Positions 1 to 5,929 of a stretch of DNA of 5,942 bases are shown in pieces. Position 1 is the first letter of the stretch, and each line of letters starts with the position of its first letter. The DNA comes from an uncultured bacterium. Its GTDB lineage: Bacteria > Actinomycetota > Coriobacteriia > Coriobacteriales > Eggerthellaceae. The stretch is taken from positions 1 through 5,942 of the forward strand of contig CALADF010000060.1 in NCBI GenBank assembly GCA_937890835.1, written 5' to 3'. A program made the translations under genes and the position numbers. A model generated the notes under the pieces. The model did not search any database, was not told the DNA's origin, and saw nothing but the letters and a program-made list of their open reading frames with translations.

Positions 1-56
1 CGCAGGCCCCGGGAAGGCCCCGGATCCGACGAGGATCCGGGGCCTTCCTGCGTTTT
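1..56 (+). terminator. Strong intrinsic terminator of an upstream plus-strand gene
   Basis: Bases 12-27 and 33-48 are perfect reverse complements, giving a 16-bp GC-rich stem with a 5-base loop (28-32, GACGA). An outer arm, bases 1-6 against 47-52, can pair alternatively. The run TTTT follows at 53-56. A hairpin followed by T residues on this strand fits Rho-independent termination of a plus-strand transcript whose gene lies before the window. The T run is short, but the stem is exceptionally stable. Bases preceding position 1 are not visible, so whether it also works on the minus strand cannot be judged. Confidence 0.85.
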
Positions 57-529
57 AAGAACTAATTTGCCCATCCTGGATTATTCCCTAAGGTTTTAAG
101 GTGATTGCCTTCTGAAGATAAGTGCTCTTTCCGTATTCCGCGGTAATCGTGCTTTAGCGGTGACCTCCTAGGCTGAGGTTATGCGGGTGCGATTCTCCTG
201 TTTTGCTTTTTCGCCCAAATCAGATGCATCACGGCTCTTTGCACCCGGTCGTTGCTCTTTTTCGGGCGTTCAAGGGAATGATCTGGACTTTAGATTTCTT
301 TGCTTCGGAAATACACGAGAGCCGCCTTGACGTGCTTACGGCTTGAACGTTCGCAGTTAGCGCGACTTCTTCGAGTTTGCCTAAAAGCATTTGAGAATTG
401 GCCGGGTATGCTTGTATGTCGAGCATTGCCTCAGCGGAAACTGTTCGACGGAGATCAGCGCAAGTCTGACTCTTCGCTTGGTAACTGCTTTGCTCGTTGG
501 GGGAGTAGAGTGGTTCTGTACAATTAAGA
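57..529. other. Intergenic stretch with no supportable gene
   Basis: About 470 bases lie between the terminator and the stop of the WecA-like gene. By hand count bases 61-530 are about 49% GC, lower than the coding regions to the right. Open frames here are short, use weak starts, or run into the end of the WecA-like gene in the wrong frame, and none gives a protein I recognise. A perfect AGGAGGT reads on the minus strand at about 164-170, but no ATG-started frame of useful length follows it. I see no convincing terminator for the minus-strand WecA-like gene here. The stretch may be a decayed gene, an unrecognised RNA, or simply spacer. Confidence 0.6.
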
Positions 530-1657
530 CTATCGATCGGGATCTTTTTTCTTCGCTTTGGTATGCCGTGGGCTGTAATGATGACGCAGCACGGGTTCAA
601 GGAGATGGAGTTTTCCGATAGCGAATCCGGTTATCGCTGCTGCCATGATGATGGCTGTAACGCGCGCGAAGCCGTCTGATTCGGCGAGAACGATCGAGCA
701 GACCGAAAGCGCCGCAGTCCACGCCCACATTATGCCAACGGTTGCGTTTTGCGAGAATCCTGCTCGTAATAGACGATGATGGATGTGCCCGGTATCCGGC
801 TGATCGACGCGTTGGTGCGCGCGCTTTCGCCTGATGATGGCCACGGCGGTGTCCGTGACGGGAACTCCGGCAGCCAGGATAGGGACGAGAAGCGAGATGA
901 ATAACGTGGATCTTGCGATGGCGAAAAGAGACACCACGCCGAGCGCGAGCCCAAGGACGAGCGATCCCGAGTCGCCCATGAAGATGGACGCCGGGTGACG
1001 ATTGCTCTTCAAGAATCCTATGCACACACCCACGACGATGATGCTGAGGAGCGCGGCTTCGTAGCGCCCCGCGAACACGGAGAACGTGAAGATGGTGCCT
1101 GCGGAAATCGCGCTGATGCCCGAAGCGAGGCCATCGAGTCCGTCAATGAGGTTGATGATGTTCGCGAATGCGACAAGATAGAACACAGTGATCGGATAAG
1201 AGAGGATTCCGAATTCGATGAACGCGCCTTCGACAAACGGGTTTTGAATATTGCTGAGCAGAAGACCCGAGCTTGCCACCAGGCATGCTGCGATAACCTG
1301 ACCGATGAGCTTCAGCTTTGCGCGTAGGTTGATGACGTCGTCGACGGCGCCGACGACGAACATGAAGACGAATCCGATTCCAAGAAGAACGTAGTTGATT
1401 TCGAAATCATGGTGAGGAACGAACGGGTTTGTCCACCCCCAAATGTTTACTCCGATGGCGATAACGCAAAGACTTATCACGACGCCCCCGAAGATCGCGA
1501 TGCCTCCCATGCGGGGGATCGGCTCGGTGTTGACGCGTCGTCGATCGGGGTAGTCGATTGCATCGAATTTCGTTGCGATAAATCGCGCGAAGGGCGTGAG
1601 GACAACGGTGGTGATGACGGCGACGATGAAAATGACGCCGCATTCGAACCAGTTCAT
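530..1657 (-). CDS. wecA: WecA/TagO-type polyprenyl-phosphate GlcNAc-1-phosphate transferase
   Basis: Integral membrane enzyme of the MraY/WecA/TagO family (375 aa). It moves GlcNAc-1-phosphate (or a related HexNAc-1-phosphate) from the UDP-sugar to undecaprenyl- or decaprenyl-phosphate on the cytoplasmic face, the first step of many surface glycans. Visible motifs in order: PRMGGIAIF near residues 48-56, the catalytic-type DD at 106-107 (VGAVDD), NLIDGLDGLA at 169-178, FMGDSGS at 226-232, PVTDT around 266-270, and HIHHRL at 291-296, the His motif that separates WecA/TagO from MraY. About 10-11 hydrophobic segments span the protein, and the C-terminus is short and basic. The ATG at 1657 was chosen because the frame begins straight into the first membrane helix. 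The TTG 16 codons upstream would sit almost on the predicted transcription start. A minus-strand TATAAT lies 57 bases upstream. Family assignment is firm, but the exact donor sugar is not proven, and tagO is an equally fair symbol. Confidence 0.93.
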   Translation of the reverse strand: MNWFECGVIFIVAVITTVVLTPFARFIATKFDAIDYPDRRRVNTEPIPRMGGIAIFGGVVISLCVIAIGVNIWGWTNPFVPHHDFEINYVLLGIGFVFMFVVGAVDDVINLRAKLKLIGQVIAACLVASSGLLLSNIQNPFVEGAFIEFGILSYPITVFYLVAFANIINLIDGLDGLASGISAISAGTIFTFSVFAGRYEAALLSIIVVGVCIGFLKSNRHPASIFMGDSGSLVLGLALGVVSLFAIARSTLFISLLVPILAAGVPVTDTAVAIIRRKRAHQRVDQPDTGHIHHRLLRAGFSQNATVGIMWAWTAALSVCSIVLAESDGFARVTAIIMAAAITGFAIGKLHLLEPVLRHHYSPRHTKAKKKDPDR

Positions 1658-1670
1658 TATCGTTATCCAT

Positions 1671-1677
1671 TCCTTCT
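1671..1677 (-). promoter_or_regulatory. Ribosome binding site candidate for the WecA-like gene
   Basis: On the minus strand the sequence AGAAGGA ends 13 bases before the ATG at 1657, farther than the usual 5-9 bases. No other in-frame ATG, GTG or TTG lies between. Either initiation here is modest, or the weak GGATAA closer to the ATG contributes. Confidence 0.45.
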
Positions 1678-1713
1678 GTTGGGCGCGTTTGAGAGCGCGT
1701 GGCAAACAGAATT

Positions 1714-1719
1714 ATTATA
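1714..1719 (-). promoter_or_regulatory. -10 box for the WecA-like gene
   Basis: A perfect TATAAT reads on the minus strand and would place transcription start near 1707, with an untranslated leader of about 50 bases before the ATG at 1657. I find no good TTGACA-like -35 at 16-18 bases spacing (the bases there read roughly CATCTG), so the promoter may be weak or helped by an activator. Confidence 0.5.
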
Positions 1720-1760
1720 GCGTTTAAGGTCGGCTTCAGATGCATCGAGATACCTTGCGC

Positions 1761-1786
1761 TAGAATCAACATCATTCGTGTACACT
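1761..1786 (+). promoter_or_regulatory. Weak promoter-like hexamers upstream of the GlfT-like gene
   Basis: TAGAAT at 1761-1766 (5 of 6 to TATAAT) and TACACT at 1781-1786 (4 of 6) are the best plus-strand -10 candidates before the start at 1845. TTGCGC at 1755-1760 could be a -35, but its spacing to the second hexamer is 20, which is long. The gene must have a promoter in this divergent gap because its left neighbour runs the other way. Which hexamer is used is a guess. Confidence 0.25.
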
Positions 1787-1831
1787 GTATCGCTGCCTGC
1801 GTCCAATTACTGCCGACAGCGTGTTTGAACT

Positions 1832-1837
1832 GGGGGA
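1832..1837 (+). promoter_or_regulatory. Ribosome binding site deciding the GlfT-like start
   Basis: GGGGGA sits 7 bases before the ATG at 1845 and can pair with the 16S tail through one G-U pair. The upstream in-frame GTG at 1821 has no comparable purine run in front of it, which favours 1845. Confidence 0.55.
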
Positions 1838-1844
1838 ATTCTTG

Positions 1845-2846
1845 ATGGACAAGGTTGCGATCATCGTCGTCACATACAAGCGTCAGCAGCTTTTGTCCGA
1901 GTTGCTCGATTCCTTTTTGAAGCTTACCGTCGCGCCTTGGCGCGTTGTCGTGGTGGATAACGAGAACTCCGTCGAAACGGCGCGCGTGGTCGAGAATTTC
2001 AGGGAACGGCTGAACGCTTACAGCGCGACGGCGCTGTGGCACGACGGCGGGGATGCGGTTGTTTACGCCCCTCAAACGGAGAACACCGGCGGGGCGGGCG
2101 GCTTTTCCGCGGGCGTTCAGATTGCGTATGAGATGGGGGCGGATTGGTTCTGGCTCATGGACGATGATGTGGTCGTGATTCCCGATTCGTTGAAGCGTCT
2201 CGGGAAGTGGATGCCGGATCATGGCGTTGTTCAGGGAAGCCGGCTCGACTATGACGGCGGTCCCTTCTATTGGCAGTACCGCTTTATCGAGCCGCTTTGC
2301 ATCTACAACCCCGTTGCCACGGCGAAGTTCGACGAGTCCGGCTTCAAGCCGACAAACACGGCATGCTTTGAAGGCGGTTTGTTCCGTCGCGACGTCGTCT
2401 CGAAGATCGGTTTTCCCGACAAAAGGTTCTTCATTTACTGGGATGACTGTATTTACGGCTATCTCGCGAGCAAGGTGACGGACTCGGTCGTCGTCTCCGA
2501 TGTGATTCTGAAGCGCTCTCGAGAGGTGAAGAACTGGGAGGTGACGGGAGTTCGTCAGCTGAACTCTTCGTCCGACATGACCCGTTTCTACATCATGCGC
2601 AATCGCGGCTACATGGCGCGGTATTTGAAGTTGAACGGCGACTACAACCCTGTTGGCTATGCGTTGGGCACGGTGTTGAGCTTCGCGAAGGAGTGCATCC
2701 GGCTGATCTCGGTCGATCGTTCTTGCTTCAAGTCGGGTTCGAAACGGCTTATCGCGGGATGGAAGGAGTCGCGCAGGATTCTGCACGACGCGAGTTGGGC
2801 TCCCATGCCCGCACCTGCGAGTGAGCGGGAGGCGGCGTCCGAGTAA
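1845..2846 (+). CDS. GT2 glycosyltransferase, galactofuranosyltransferase (GlfT)-like
   Basis: Cytoplasmic GT-A-fold glycosyltransferase of 333 aa. The N-terminus (VAIIVVTYKR, residues 4-13) and VVVVDN (34-39) form the nucleotide-binding start of family 2. NTGGAGGF at 80-87 followed by WLMDDD at 103-108 gives the DDD metal/UDP-binding motif, and FIYWDD at 196-201 is the likely catalytic-base region. RFYIMRNRGY lies at 247-256. The pairing of N-x-GG-(A/S)-GGF, W-x-MDDD and a later WDD-type motif is what I know from bacterial galactofuranosyltransferases such as the mycobacterial GlfT1 type and related rhamnosyl/Galf transferases. A UDP-Galf-making mutase 1.6 kb away supports a Galf donor. No signal peptide or clear membrane helix is seen, and the C-terminus is a hydrophilic Pro/Ala/Glu tail. 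A GTG 8 codons upstream is the alternative start. GT2 membership is firm; Galf specificity is inference and another sugar (e.g. rhamnose) is possible. Confidence 0.88.
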   Translation: MDKVAIIVVTYKRQQLLSELLDSFLKLTVAPWRVVVVDNENSVETARVVENFRERLNAYSATALWHDGGDAVVYAPQTENTGGAGGFSAGVQIAYEMGADWFWLMDDDVVVIPDSLKRLGKWMPDHGVVQGSRLDYDGGPFYWQYRFIEPLCIYNPVATAKFDESGFKPTNTACFEGGLFRRDVVSKIGFPDKRFFIYWDDCIYGYLASKVTDSVVVSDVILKRSREVKNWEVTGVRQLNSSSDMTRFYIMRNRGYMARYLKLNGDYNPVGYALGTVLSFAKECIRLISVDRSCFKSGSKRLIAGWKESRRILHDASWAPMPAPASEREAASE

Positions 2847-2876
2847 TCGATACGCTTGGGGCTTGCGGGCGCTGCG

Positions 2877-2984
2877 GCGAACGGCAGGGGCGGGCGGTTG
2901 ATCGCGACGACTCCGCCGGGTCTATCGCGACCGCCCGCTCCCGCTGTGCTGGTCGGGCGCTGAAAACGCCCCTGCCGCGTTCGC
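2877..2984. terminator. Nested GC-rich inverted repeat between convergent genes, likely bidirectional terminator
   Basis: The 140-base gap between two convergent stop codons contains an outer arm GCGAAC-GGCAGGGGCG (2877-2892) that pairs with 2967-2984, with only a 2-base bulge. Inside it, GCGGGCGG and TCGCGA (2890-2897, 2902-2907) pair with TCGCGA and CCGCCCGC (2925-2938) around a 4-base bulge. The two helices share bases 2890-2892, so they compete at their junction. A small alternative hairpin, GGGCG/CGCCC, sits at 2955-2971. There is no T run on either strand, so this is not a classic Rho-independent terminator. Position and symmetry still suggest it blocks read-through from both sides. Confidence 0.5.
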
Positions 2985-2986
2985 GG

Positions 2987-4150
2987 CTATCGGCCGCCTG
3001 TGCGCTTTTTGTACTTGGCGAAGTAGTTGCTCACGGCGTCGAGCGTTCCCTTGAAGCCGATGTTGCGCAGGTTGTAGACGCCTTGCTCCACGAGGTTCGC
3101 GCCATATTGGAGATGGTTGACCTTCGGCTCGGGCAGTTCGCGAACTTCGGCGAACAGGCGCCTGCAACCGGGGGAGATGTGCGGATATTTGAACACGAGA
3201 TCCGCGTCCATCCGTTTGAACATGCGCTCGATCTGCGCACGGACGGCGGGATCGTCGGCATTGTGCTGTTCGAGGACGCCGCTCATGTACATGAATCCGC
3301 GGCTGTAGTGGGCGCACAGGATACGCTCGTCGGTGATGCCGAGGTCTTCGATGATGTCGAGCATCTCGTTCCAGCGGTCGAAGGGAATGTCGGGGTTGTT
3401 CTTGTGGAAGTTCGCCGATTTCTCCTCGGTATCCTCTCGATAGCAATAGTAAGGCTGATCGAGGTAGACGATGCTGCGCGCGCGGCAAAGCGTTTCCACG
3501 AGGAAGGGGTTATCGGCCCAACCTGCTCCGGGGATGGGCTTGAACCGAATGTCGAACTCGTCGAGGAAGCTCTTCCTGTAGATAGCCGACCAGATGGACG
3601 GGTGGTGGTGGAGCAGGTGGATGGCGTCGGTGATGACGAACGGCTGCTTATCGACATGCACGCGTCGCTTGTAGCTGCATTGGAGCTTTTGCTCTGCGGG
3701 CGTGTCGGCGTCTTTGATGCGCCAATACGGCGTCTTGATGATGTCGATTTTCTCGGAGAAACCTGCCGCGAACTCCAGCATGTCCTTGAACATGCCGGGT
3801 TCGATCCAGTCGTCGGGCTCGAGGATGGCGATCCACTCGCCGTGCGCTTCCTTCAGGCCGCGATTGCACGTGGCTCCGTAACCCTGGTTTTGCTTGTCGA
3901 TGATGGCGATGCGCTCGTCGTTTTCGGCGTGGCGTTGCATGATCTGCAGGGAGTCGTCGGTCGAGCCGTCGTTCAAGCAGATGATCTCGAGGTTGTCGTG
4001 CGTCTGGCCTTCGAGGCTGTTGAGCGCCTGGTCGAGGTAGGGGCCCGCATTGTAGATCGGGACGATCACCGAGACGAGCGCATGTGGGTCGTTTACGCGC
4101 TCCTTTGCGGAATCGTAAGAGTAATACTTGTTGTTATTGCTCGATGGCAT
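2987..4150 (-). CDS. GT2 family glycosyltransferase, acceptor unknown
   Basis: Family 2 GT-A glycosyltransferase of 387 aa, probably cytoplasmic or peripheral to the membrane. After a polar 24-residue N-terminus come VSVIVPIYNAGPYL (26-39), LNDGSTDDS (59-67) and GEWIAILEPDDW (104-115), where DD is the metal-binding DxD equivalent. These are the standard N-terminal GT2 signatures. The remaining 270 residues include HHHPSIWSAIYRKSFL (181-196) and FLVETLCRARSIVYLDQPYYCYRED (216-240), a layout common in surface-polysaccharide GT2 proteins that use an S/T/N-IWSAIYR-type region. No membrane helix is obvious, and the C-terminus is basic (KKRTGGR). The start at 4150 is supported by a purine run (AAGAAAGA) 6 bases upstream and a TATAAT about 40 bases upstream. 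It likely adds one sugar to the glycan begun by the WecA-like enzyme. Donor and linkage cannot be read from sequence. Confidence 0.9.
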   Translation of the reverse strand: MPSSNNNKYYSYDSAKERVNDPHALVSVIVPIYNAGPYLDQALNSLEGQTHDNLEIICLNDGSTDDSLQIMQRHAENDERIAIIDKQNQGYGATCNRGLKEAHGEWIAILEPDDWIEPGMFKDMLEFAAGFSEKIDIIKTPYWRIKDADTPAEQKLQCSYKRRVHVDKQPFVITDAIHLLHHHPSIWSAIYRKSFLDEFDIRFKPIPGAGWADNPFLVETLCRARSIVYLDQPYYCYREDTEEKSANFHKNNPDIPFDRWNEMLDIIEDLGITDERILCAHYSRGFMYMSGVLEQHNADDPAVRAQIERMFKRMDADLVFKYPHISPGCRRLFAEVRELPEPKVNHLQYGANLVEQGVYNLRNIGFKGTLDAVSNYFAKYKKRTGGR

Positions 4151-4188
4151 GGGGTGTCTTTCTTCGTAGATGTCGGTATTGGGTGGAA

Positions 4189-4194
4189 ATTATA
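4189..4194 (-). promoter_or_regulatory. -10 box for the minus-strand GT2 gene
   Basis: A perfect TATAAT on the minus strand lies 38 bases before the start codon, predicting a leader of roughly 30 bases that includes the purine-rich ribosome site at 4157-4164. The -35 region (about 4212-4217, reading ACCGGA) is a poor match to TTGACA. Confidence 0.55.
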
Positions 4195-4247
4195 CCGCAA
4201 GGGTGGCCGGGTCCGGTTCGTTGGAGCGCCGCGTGCATCGATTCGCC

Positions 4248-4253
4248 TATAAT
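4248..4253 (+). promoter_or_regulatory. -10 box for glf
   Basis: A perfect TATAAT on the plus strand lies back-to-back with the minus-strand TATAAT at 4189-4194, with 53 bases between the two. A TTGGAG at 4221-4226 resembles a -35, but the 21-base spacing is too long. No good -35 sits at 16-18. If used, transcription starts near 4260 and gives glf a long leader of about 170 bases. Confidence 0.45.
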
Positions 4254-4421
4254 CGTGAAGCGACGTGCATGCTCGCTGCGATGATCCGCCGCGAGTCGCG
4301 CTGCCTTGCGTCGCGTCCTCGCCTGCTGCGAACTTCGTCTTCCTCGAAGGCTGGAGATTGAAGCCGAGGGCGTTGGCGAATCGACATGAAGGCTGATCTG
4401 GTCGGCCTCAAGGAACCGATG

Positions 4422-4428
4422 AAAGGGA
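4422..4428 (+). promoter_or_regulatory. Ribosome binding site deciding the glf start
   Basis: AAAGGGA ends 5 bases before the ATG at 4434. Four in-frame ATGs (4386, 4419, 4428, 4434) precede the Rossmann motif, and this site best serves the last of them. AAGGAA at 4410-4415 lies only 3 bases before the ATG at 4419, a less favourable spacing. Confidence 0.6.
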
Positions 4429-4433
4429 TGTTC

Positions 4434-5576
4434 ATGAAGAATCATTACGATTACCTCGTGGTTGGCGCGGGCATTACCGCGGCGGTGTTCGCTCATGAGG
4501 CGGCTCTTGCGGGGAAATCGTGCTTGGTGATCGACCGTCGCCCCCATATCGCGGGCAATATCTACACGAAGGACGTCGACGGCATCAACGTTCACGAGTA
4601 CGGCGCTCATATCTTCCACACCTCCATCAAGCCCGTGTGGGATTACGTGAATCGGTTTGCCGAGTTCAACAACTACGTGAACTCGCCGGTGGCGGTGTAC
4701 AAAGACGAGCTGTACAACATGCCGTTCAACATGAACACTTTCTCGAAGATGTGGGGCATCCGCACGCCCGCCGAGGCGGCGGCCATCATCGAGGAACAGA
4801 AGGCGGCGTGCGCGGTGGAGAACCCCGCCAACCTTGAGGAGCAGGCGCTTTCCCTGGTCGGGCGCGATATCTTCGAGAAGCTGGTGAAGGGCTACACGGA
4901 GAAGCAGTGGGGTCGCGACTGCAAGGAACTGCCGGCATCCATCATCCGTCGTCTTCCCGTGCGCTTCACGTATGACAACAACTACTTCAACGATCGTTGG
5001 CAGGGCATTCCCATGGGCGGCTATACCGCCATGGTGGAGCGCATGTTCGGCGACACGGAGATCCTTCTCGACGTCGAGTACAAGGAGTTCAGCGCCGAGC
5101 ACGAGGGTATTGCGGATCGCGTGATCTACTGCGGCCCCATCGACGAGTACTTCGATTACAAGCTGGGCAACCTCGAGTACCGCAGCTTGCGCTTCGAGAG
5201 CGAGAAGCTCGATTGCGAGAACTGGCAGGGCAACGCGGTGGTGAACTACACCGAGCGCGAGGTGCCGTTCACGCGCATTATCGAGCACAAGCATTTCGAG
5301 TTCGGCCGCAACGCGGCGGGGGAGACCATTCCCACCACGGTGATCACGCGCGAGTATCCGGCGAACTGGCAGCCGGGCGACGAGCCGTACTATCCCATCA
5401 ACGACGAGCGCAACACGAAGCTTTACGAGGAGTACGCGGCGCTTGCCGAAGCGGAAGGCGACGTGGTGTTCGCCGGCCGTCTGGGCGGCTACAAGTACTA
5501 CGACATGGACAAGGCCATCGCTGCGGCGTTCGACTTGGTGAAAGCCGAGCTGGGCGTTGACCTGATGGAGGCGTAG
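4434..5576 (+). CDS. glf: UDP-galactopyranose mutase
   Basis: FAD-dependent cytoplasmic enzyme of 380 aa that interconverts UDP-galactopyranose and UDP-galactofuranose, supplying the donor for galactofuranosyltransferases. Motifs: N-terminal FAD-binding YDYLVVGAGITAAVFA (5-20), LVIDRRPHIAGNIY (31-44), HEYGAHIFHTS (54-64), DIFEKLVKGYTEKQWG (145-160, with the conserved Trp159), IRRLPVRFTYDNNYFNDRWQGIPMGGYT (171-198), NYTEREVPFTRIIEHKHF (271-288, Arg281), EYP...PYYPINDERN (307-327) and VFAGRLGGYKYYDMD (345-359, Arg349). All substrate- and flavin-contacting regions expected of prokaryotic Glf are present, and length is normal for the family (about 370-390). One oddity is that the third glycine of the GxGxxG motif is alanine (GAGITA). 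The ATG at 4434 is preferred over three upstream in-frame ATGs because of its ribosome site and closeness to the FAD motif. A strong terminator 119 bases downstream suggests monocistronic transcription. Confidence 0.97.
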   Translation: MKNHYDYLVVGAGITAAVFAHEAALAGKSCLVIDRRPHIAGNIYTKDVDGINVHEYGAHIFHTSIKPVWDYVNRFAEFNNYVNSPVAVYKDELYNMPFNMNTFSKMWGIRTPAEAAAIIEEQKAACAVENPANLEEQALSLVGRDIFEKLVKGYTEKQWGRDCKELPASIIRRLPVRFTYDNNYFNDRWQGIPMGGYTAMVERMFGDTEILLDVEYKEFSAEHEGIADRVIYCGPIDEYFDYKLGNLEYRSLRFESEKLDCENWQGNAVVNYTEREVPFTRIIEHKHFEFGRNAAGETIPTTVITREYPANWQPGDEPYYPINDERNTKLYEEYAALAEAEGDVVFAGRLGGYKYYDMDKAIAAAFDLVKAELGVDLMEA

Positions 5577-5694
5577 GGCCTGGTAATTGTCGCTGAGGCC
5601 CCCTTTCGGGCAGGATGCAGAGGGGTTCGTGCTTGGAGGGTCCGTCGATCCTGCGCGGCCTGCCATAGGGCGCGGCGTAACTGCACGTGATTTG

Positions 5695-5729
5695 AAGCGG
5701 TTCTCCCGTTTGGGGGAGCCGCTTTTTTT
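5695..5729 (+). terminator. Intrinsic terminator after glf
   Basis: Bases 5696-5707 pair with 5712-5723 in a 12-bp stem (two G-U pairs, otherwise Watson-Crick) around a GTTT loop. A run of seven T follows at 5723-5729. This is a classic Rho-independent terminator 119 bases after the glf stop. The 119-base spacer itself (5577-5694) shows no gene or clear structure. Confidence 0.9.
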
Positions 5730-5765
5730 ACAGGCAGGGGCTCTGATGCGAAAGCTCGGGCTCTT

Positions 5766-5800
5766 CGCGTGCCTACGGACGTTGCGCGTGCTACGGGCGT
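5766..5800 (+). repeat. Imperfect direct repeat of about 16 bases
   Basis: CGCGTGCCTACGGACGT (5766-5782) and CGCGTGCTACGGGCGT (5785-5800) differ by one inserted C and one substitution, with a 2-base spacer. The repeat lies in the non-coding gap between the glf terminator and the next putative gene, so it could be a paired protein-binding site upstream of that gene or a chance duplication. No -10 or -35 pair is convincing nearby. Confidence 0.4.
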
Positions 5801-5850
5801 CGAACAAGAGGGTGCAACACGACGGCTGTCTGCGTGCGAAGTGCGTCGAG

Positions 5851-5880
5851 ATGATCGAAGATGATCGAAGGTGATCGAAG
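5851..5880 (+). repeat. Three tandem copies of a 10-base unit
   Basis: ATGATCGAAG occurs at 5851-5860 and 5861-5870, then GTGATCGAAG at 5871-5880 with one change. Each copy begins with a possible start codon (ATG/ATG/GTG) followed by ATC GAA, i.e. the codons for M-I-E. Because 10 is not a multiple of 3, a change in copy number would shift downstream frame relationships. The third copy is also the beginning of the 29-base repeat that follows. Confidence 0.75.
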
Positions 5881-5900
5881 GTGCACAAGAGATTGCGTAA
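5871..5900 (+). CDS. Possible nine-codon leader mini-ORF 1
   Basis: GTG-started frame reading (V/M)IEGAQEIA and stopping at TAA 5898-5900, whose last A is the first base of the next ATG. Too short to be called a gene on coding evidence. It is listed because its peptide is nearly repeated by the next frame and because stop and start overlap, a layout typical of translational coupling. No strong ribosome site precedes the GTG, so translation is doubtful. Confidence 0.2.
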   Translation: MIEGAQEIA

Positions 5901-5929
5901 TGTTCAAGGGCGCACAGGAGATTGCGTAA
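5900..5929 (+). CDS. Possible nine-codon leader mini-ORF 2
   Basis: ATG-started frame reading MFKGAQEIA and stopping at TAA 5927-5929, overlapping the ATG at 5929 by one base (TAATG). It shares GAQEIA with mini-ORF 1, and the differences inside that shared part are synonymous (GGT/GGC, CAA/CAG). A weak purine run (CAAGAG) lies 8 bases before its ATG. It could be a coupled leader peptide, or only a duplicated start region. An ATG at 5861 reads in the same frame and would extend it to 22 codons. Confidence 0.25.
   Translation: MFKGAQEIA
5916..5920 (+). promoter_or_regulatory. Ribosome binding site for the gene starting at the right edge
   Basis: AGGAG ends 8 bases before the ATG at 5929, a good Shine-Dalgarno match at acceptable spacing. 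It is the better of the two repeated versions (the first copy has AAGAG). Confidence 0.6.

Larger units (their letters stand above)
5871..5928 (+). repeat. Two tandem 29-base units leading into the next start codon
   Basis: Unit 1 (5871-5899) and unit 2 (5900-5928) agree at 23 of 29 positions by my count, and their last 17 bases differ only at one wobble position. Each starts with GTG or ATG and ends in GCGTA, so the join to the next unit always makes TAATG. After unit 2 the pattern begins again with ATGATTGAG at 5929. Each unit ends with a purine-rich GAGAT (unit 1) or AGGAG (unit 2) about 8 bases before the following start codon. Confidence 0.75.

Noticed and set aside
300..527. Plus-strand 75-codon open frame
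   Set aside because: It begins with TTG, has no ribosome site, and the translation shows no domain or membrane pattern. It could be chance in a gene-free stretch.
229..600. Minus-strand open frame of 123 codons overlapping the end of the WecA-like gene
   Set aside because: It runs in a different frame over the last 71 bases of a well-supported gene, has low-complexity mixed composition with no recognisable motif, and shows no ribosome site I could support.
221..1746. Shared 10-mer CAGATGCATC (contains palindrome GATGCATC) at 221-230 and 1737-1746, flanking the WecA-like gene
   Set aside because: Several 10-base matches are expected by chance in 6 kb, and nothing else aligns around the two copies, so an operator call is not supported.
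1778..1785. Perfect 8-base palindrome GTGTACAC upstream of the GlfT-like gene
   Set aside because: Eight-base palindromes occur often by chance, and no second copy or spacing to a clear promoter supports an operator.
1407..2786. Minus-strand 459-codon open frame across the divergent region and the GlfT-like gene
   Set aside because: Its protein is rich in His/Arg/Asp and is antisense to a gene with clear GT2 motifs. At its left end it also overlaps the WecA-like gene in the wrong frame, so it is a GC-driven shadow.
3083..4252. Plus-strand 389-codon open frame opposite the minus-strand GT2
   Set aside because: Val/Asp/Glu-rich antisense shadow of a gene with firm GT2 motifs, and it has no ribosome site.
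5587..5874. Plus-strand 95-codon open frame after glf
   Set aside because: It runs straight through the strong glf terminator, has no ribosome site and no recognisable domain.
4134..5888. Minus-strand 584-codon open frame opposite glf
   Set aside because: It is a shadow of glf. The translation is repetitive Val/His/Arg-rich with no motif, while the plus strand carries every Glf signature.
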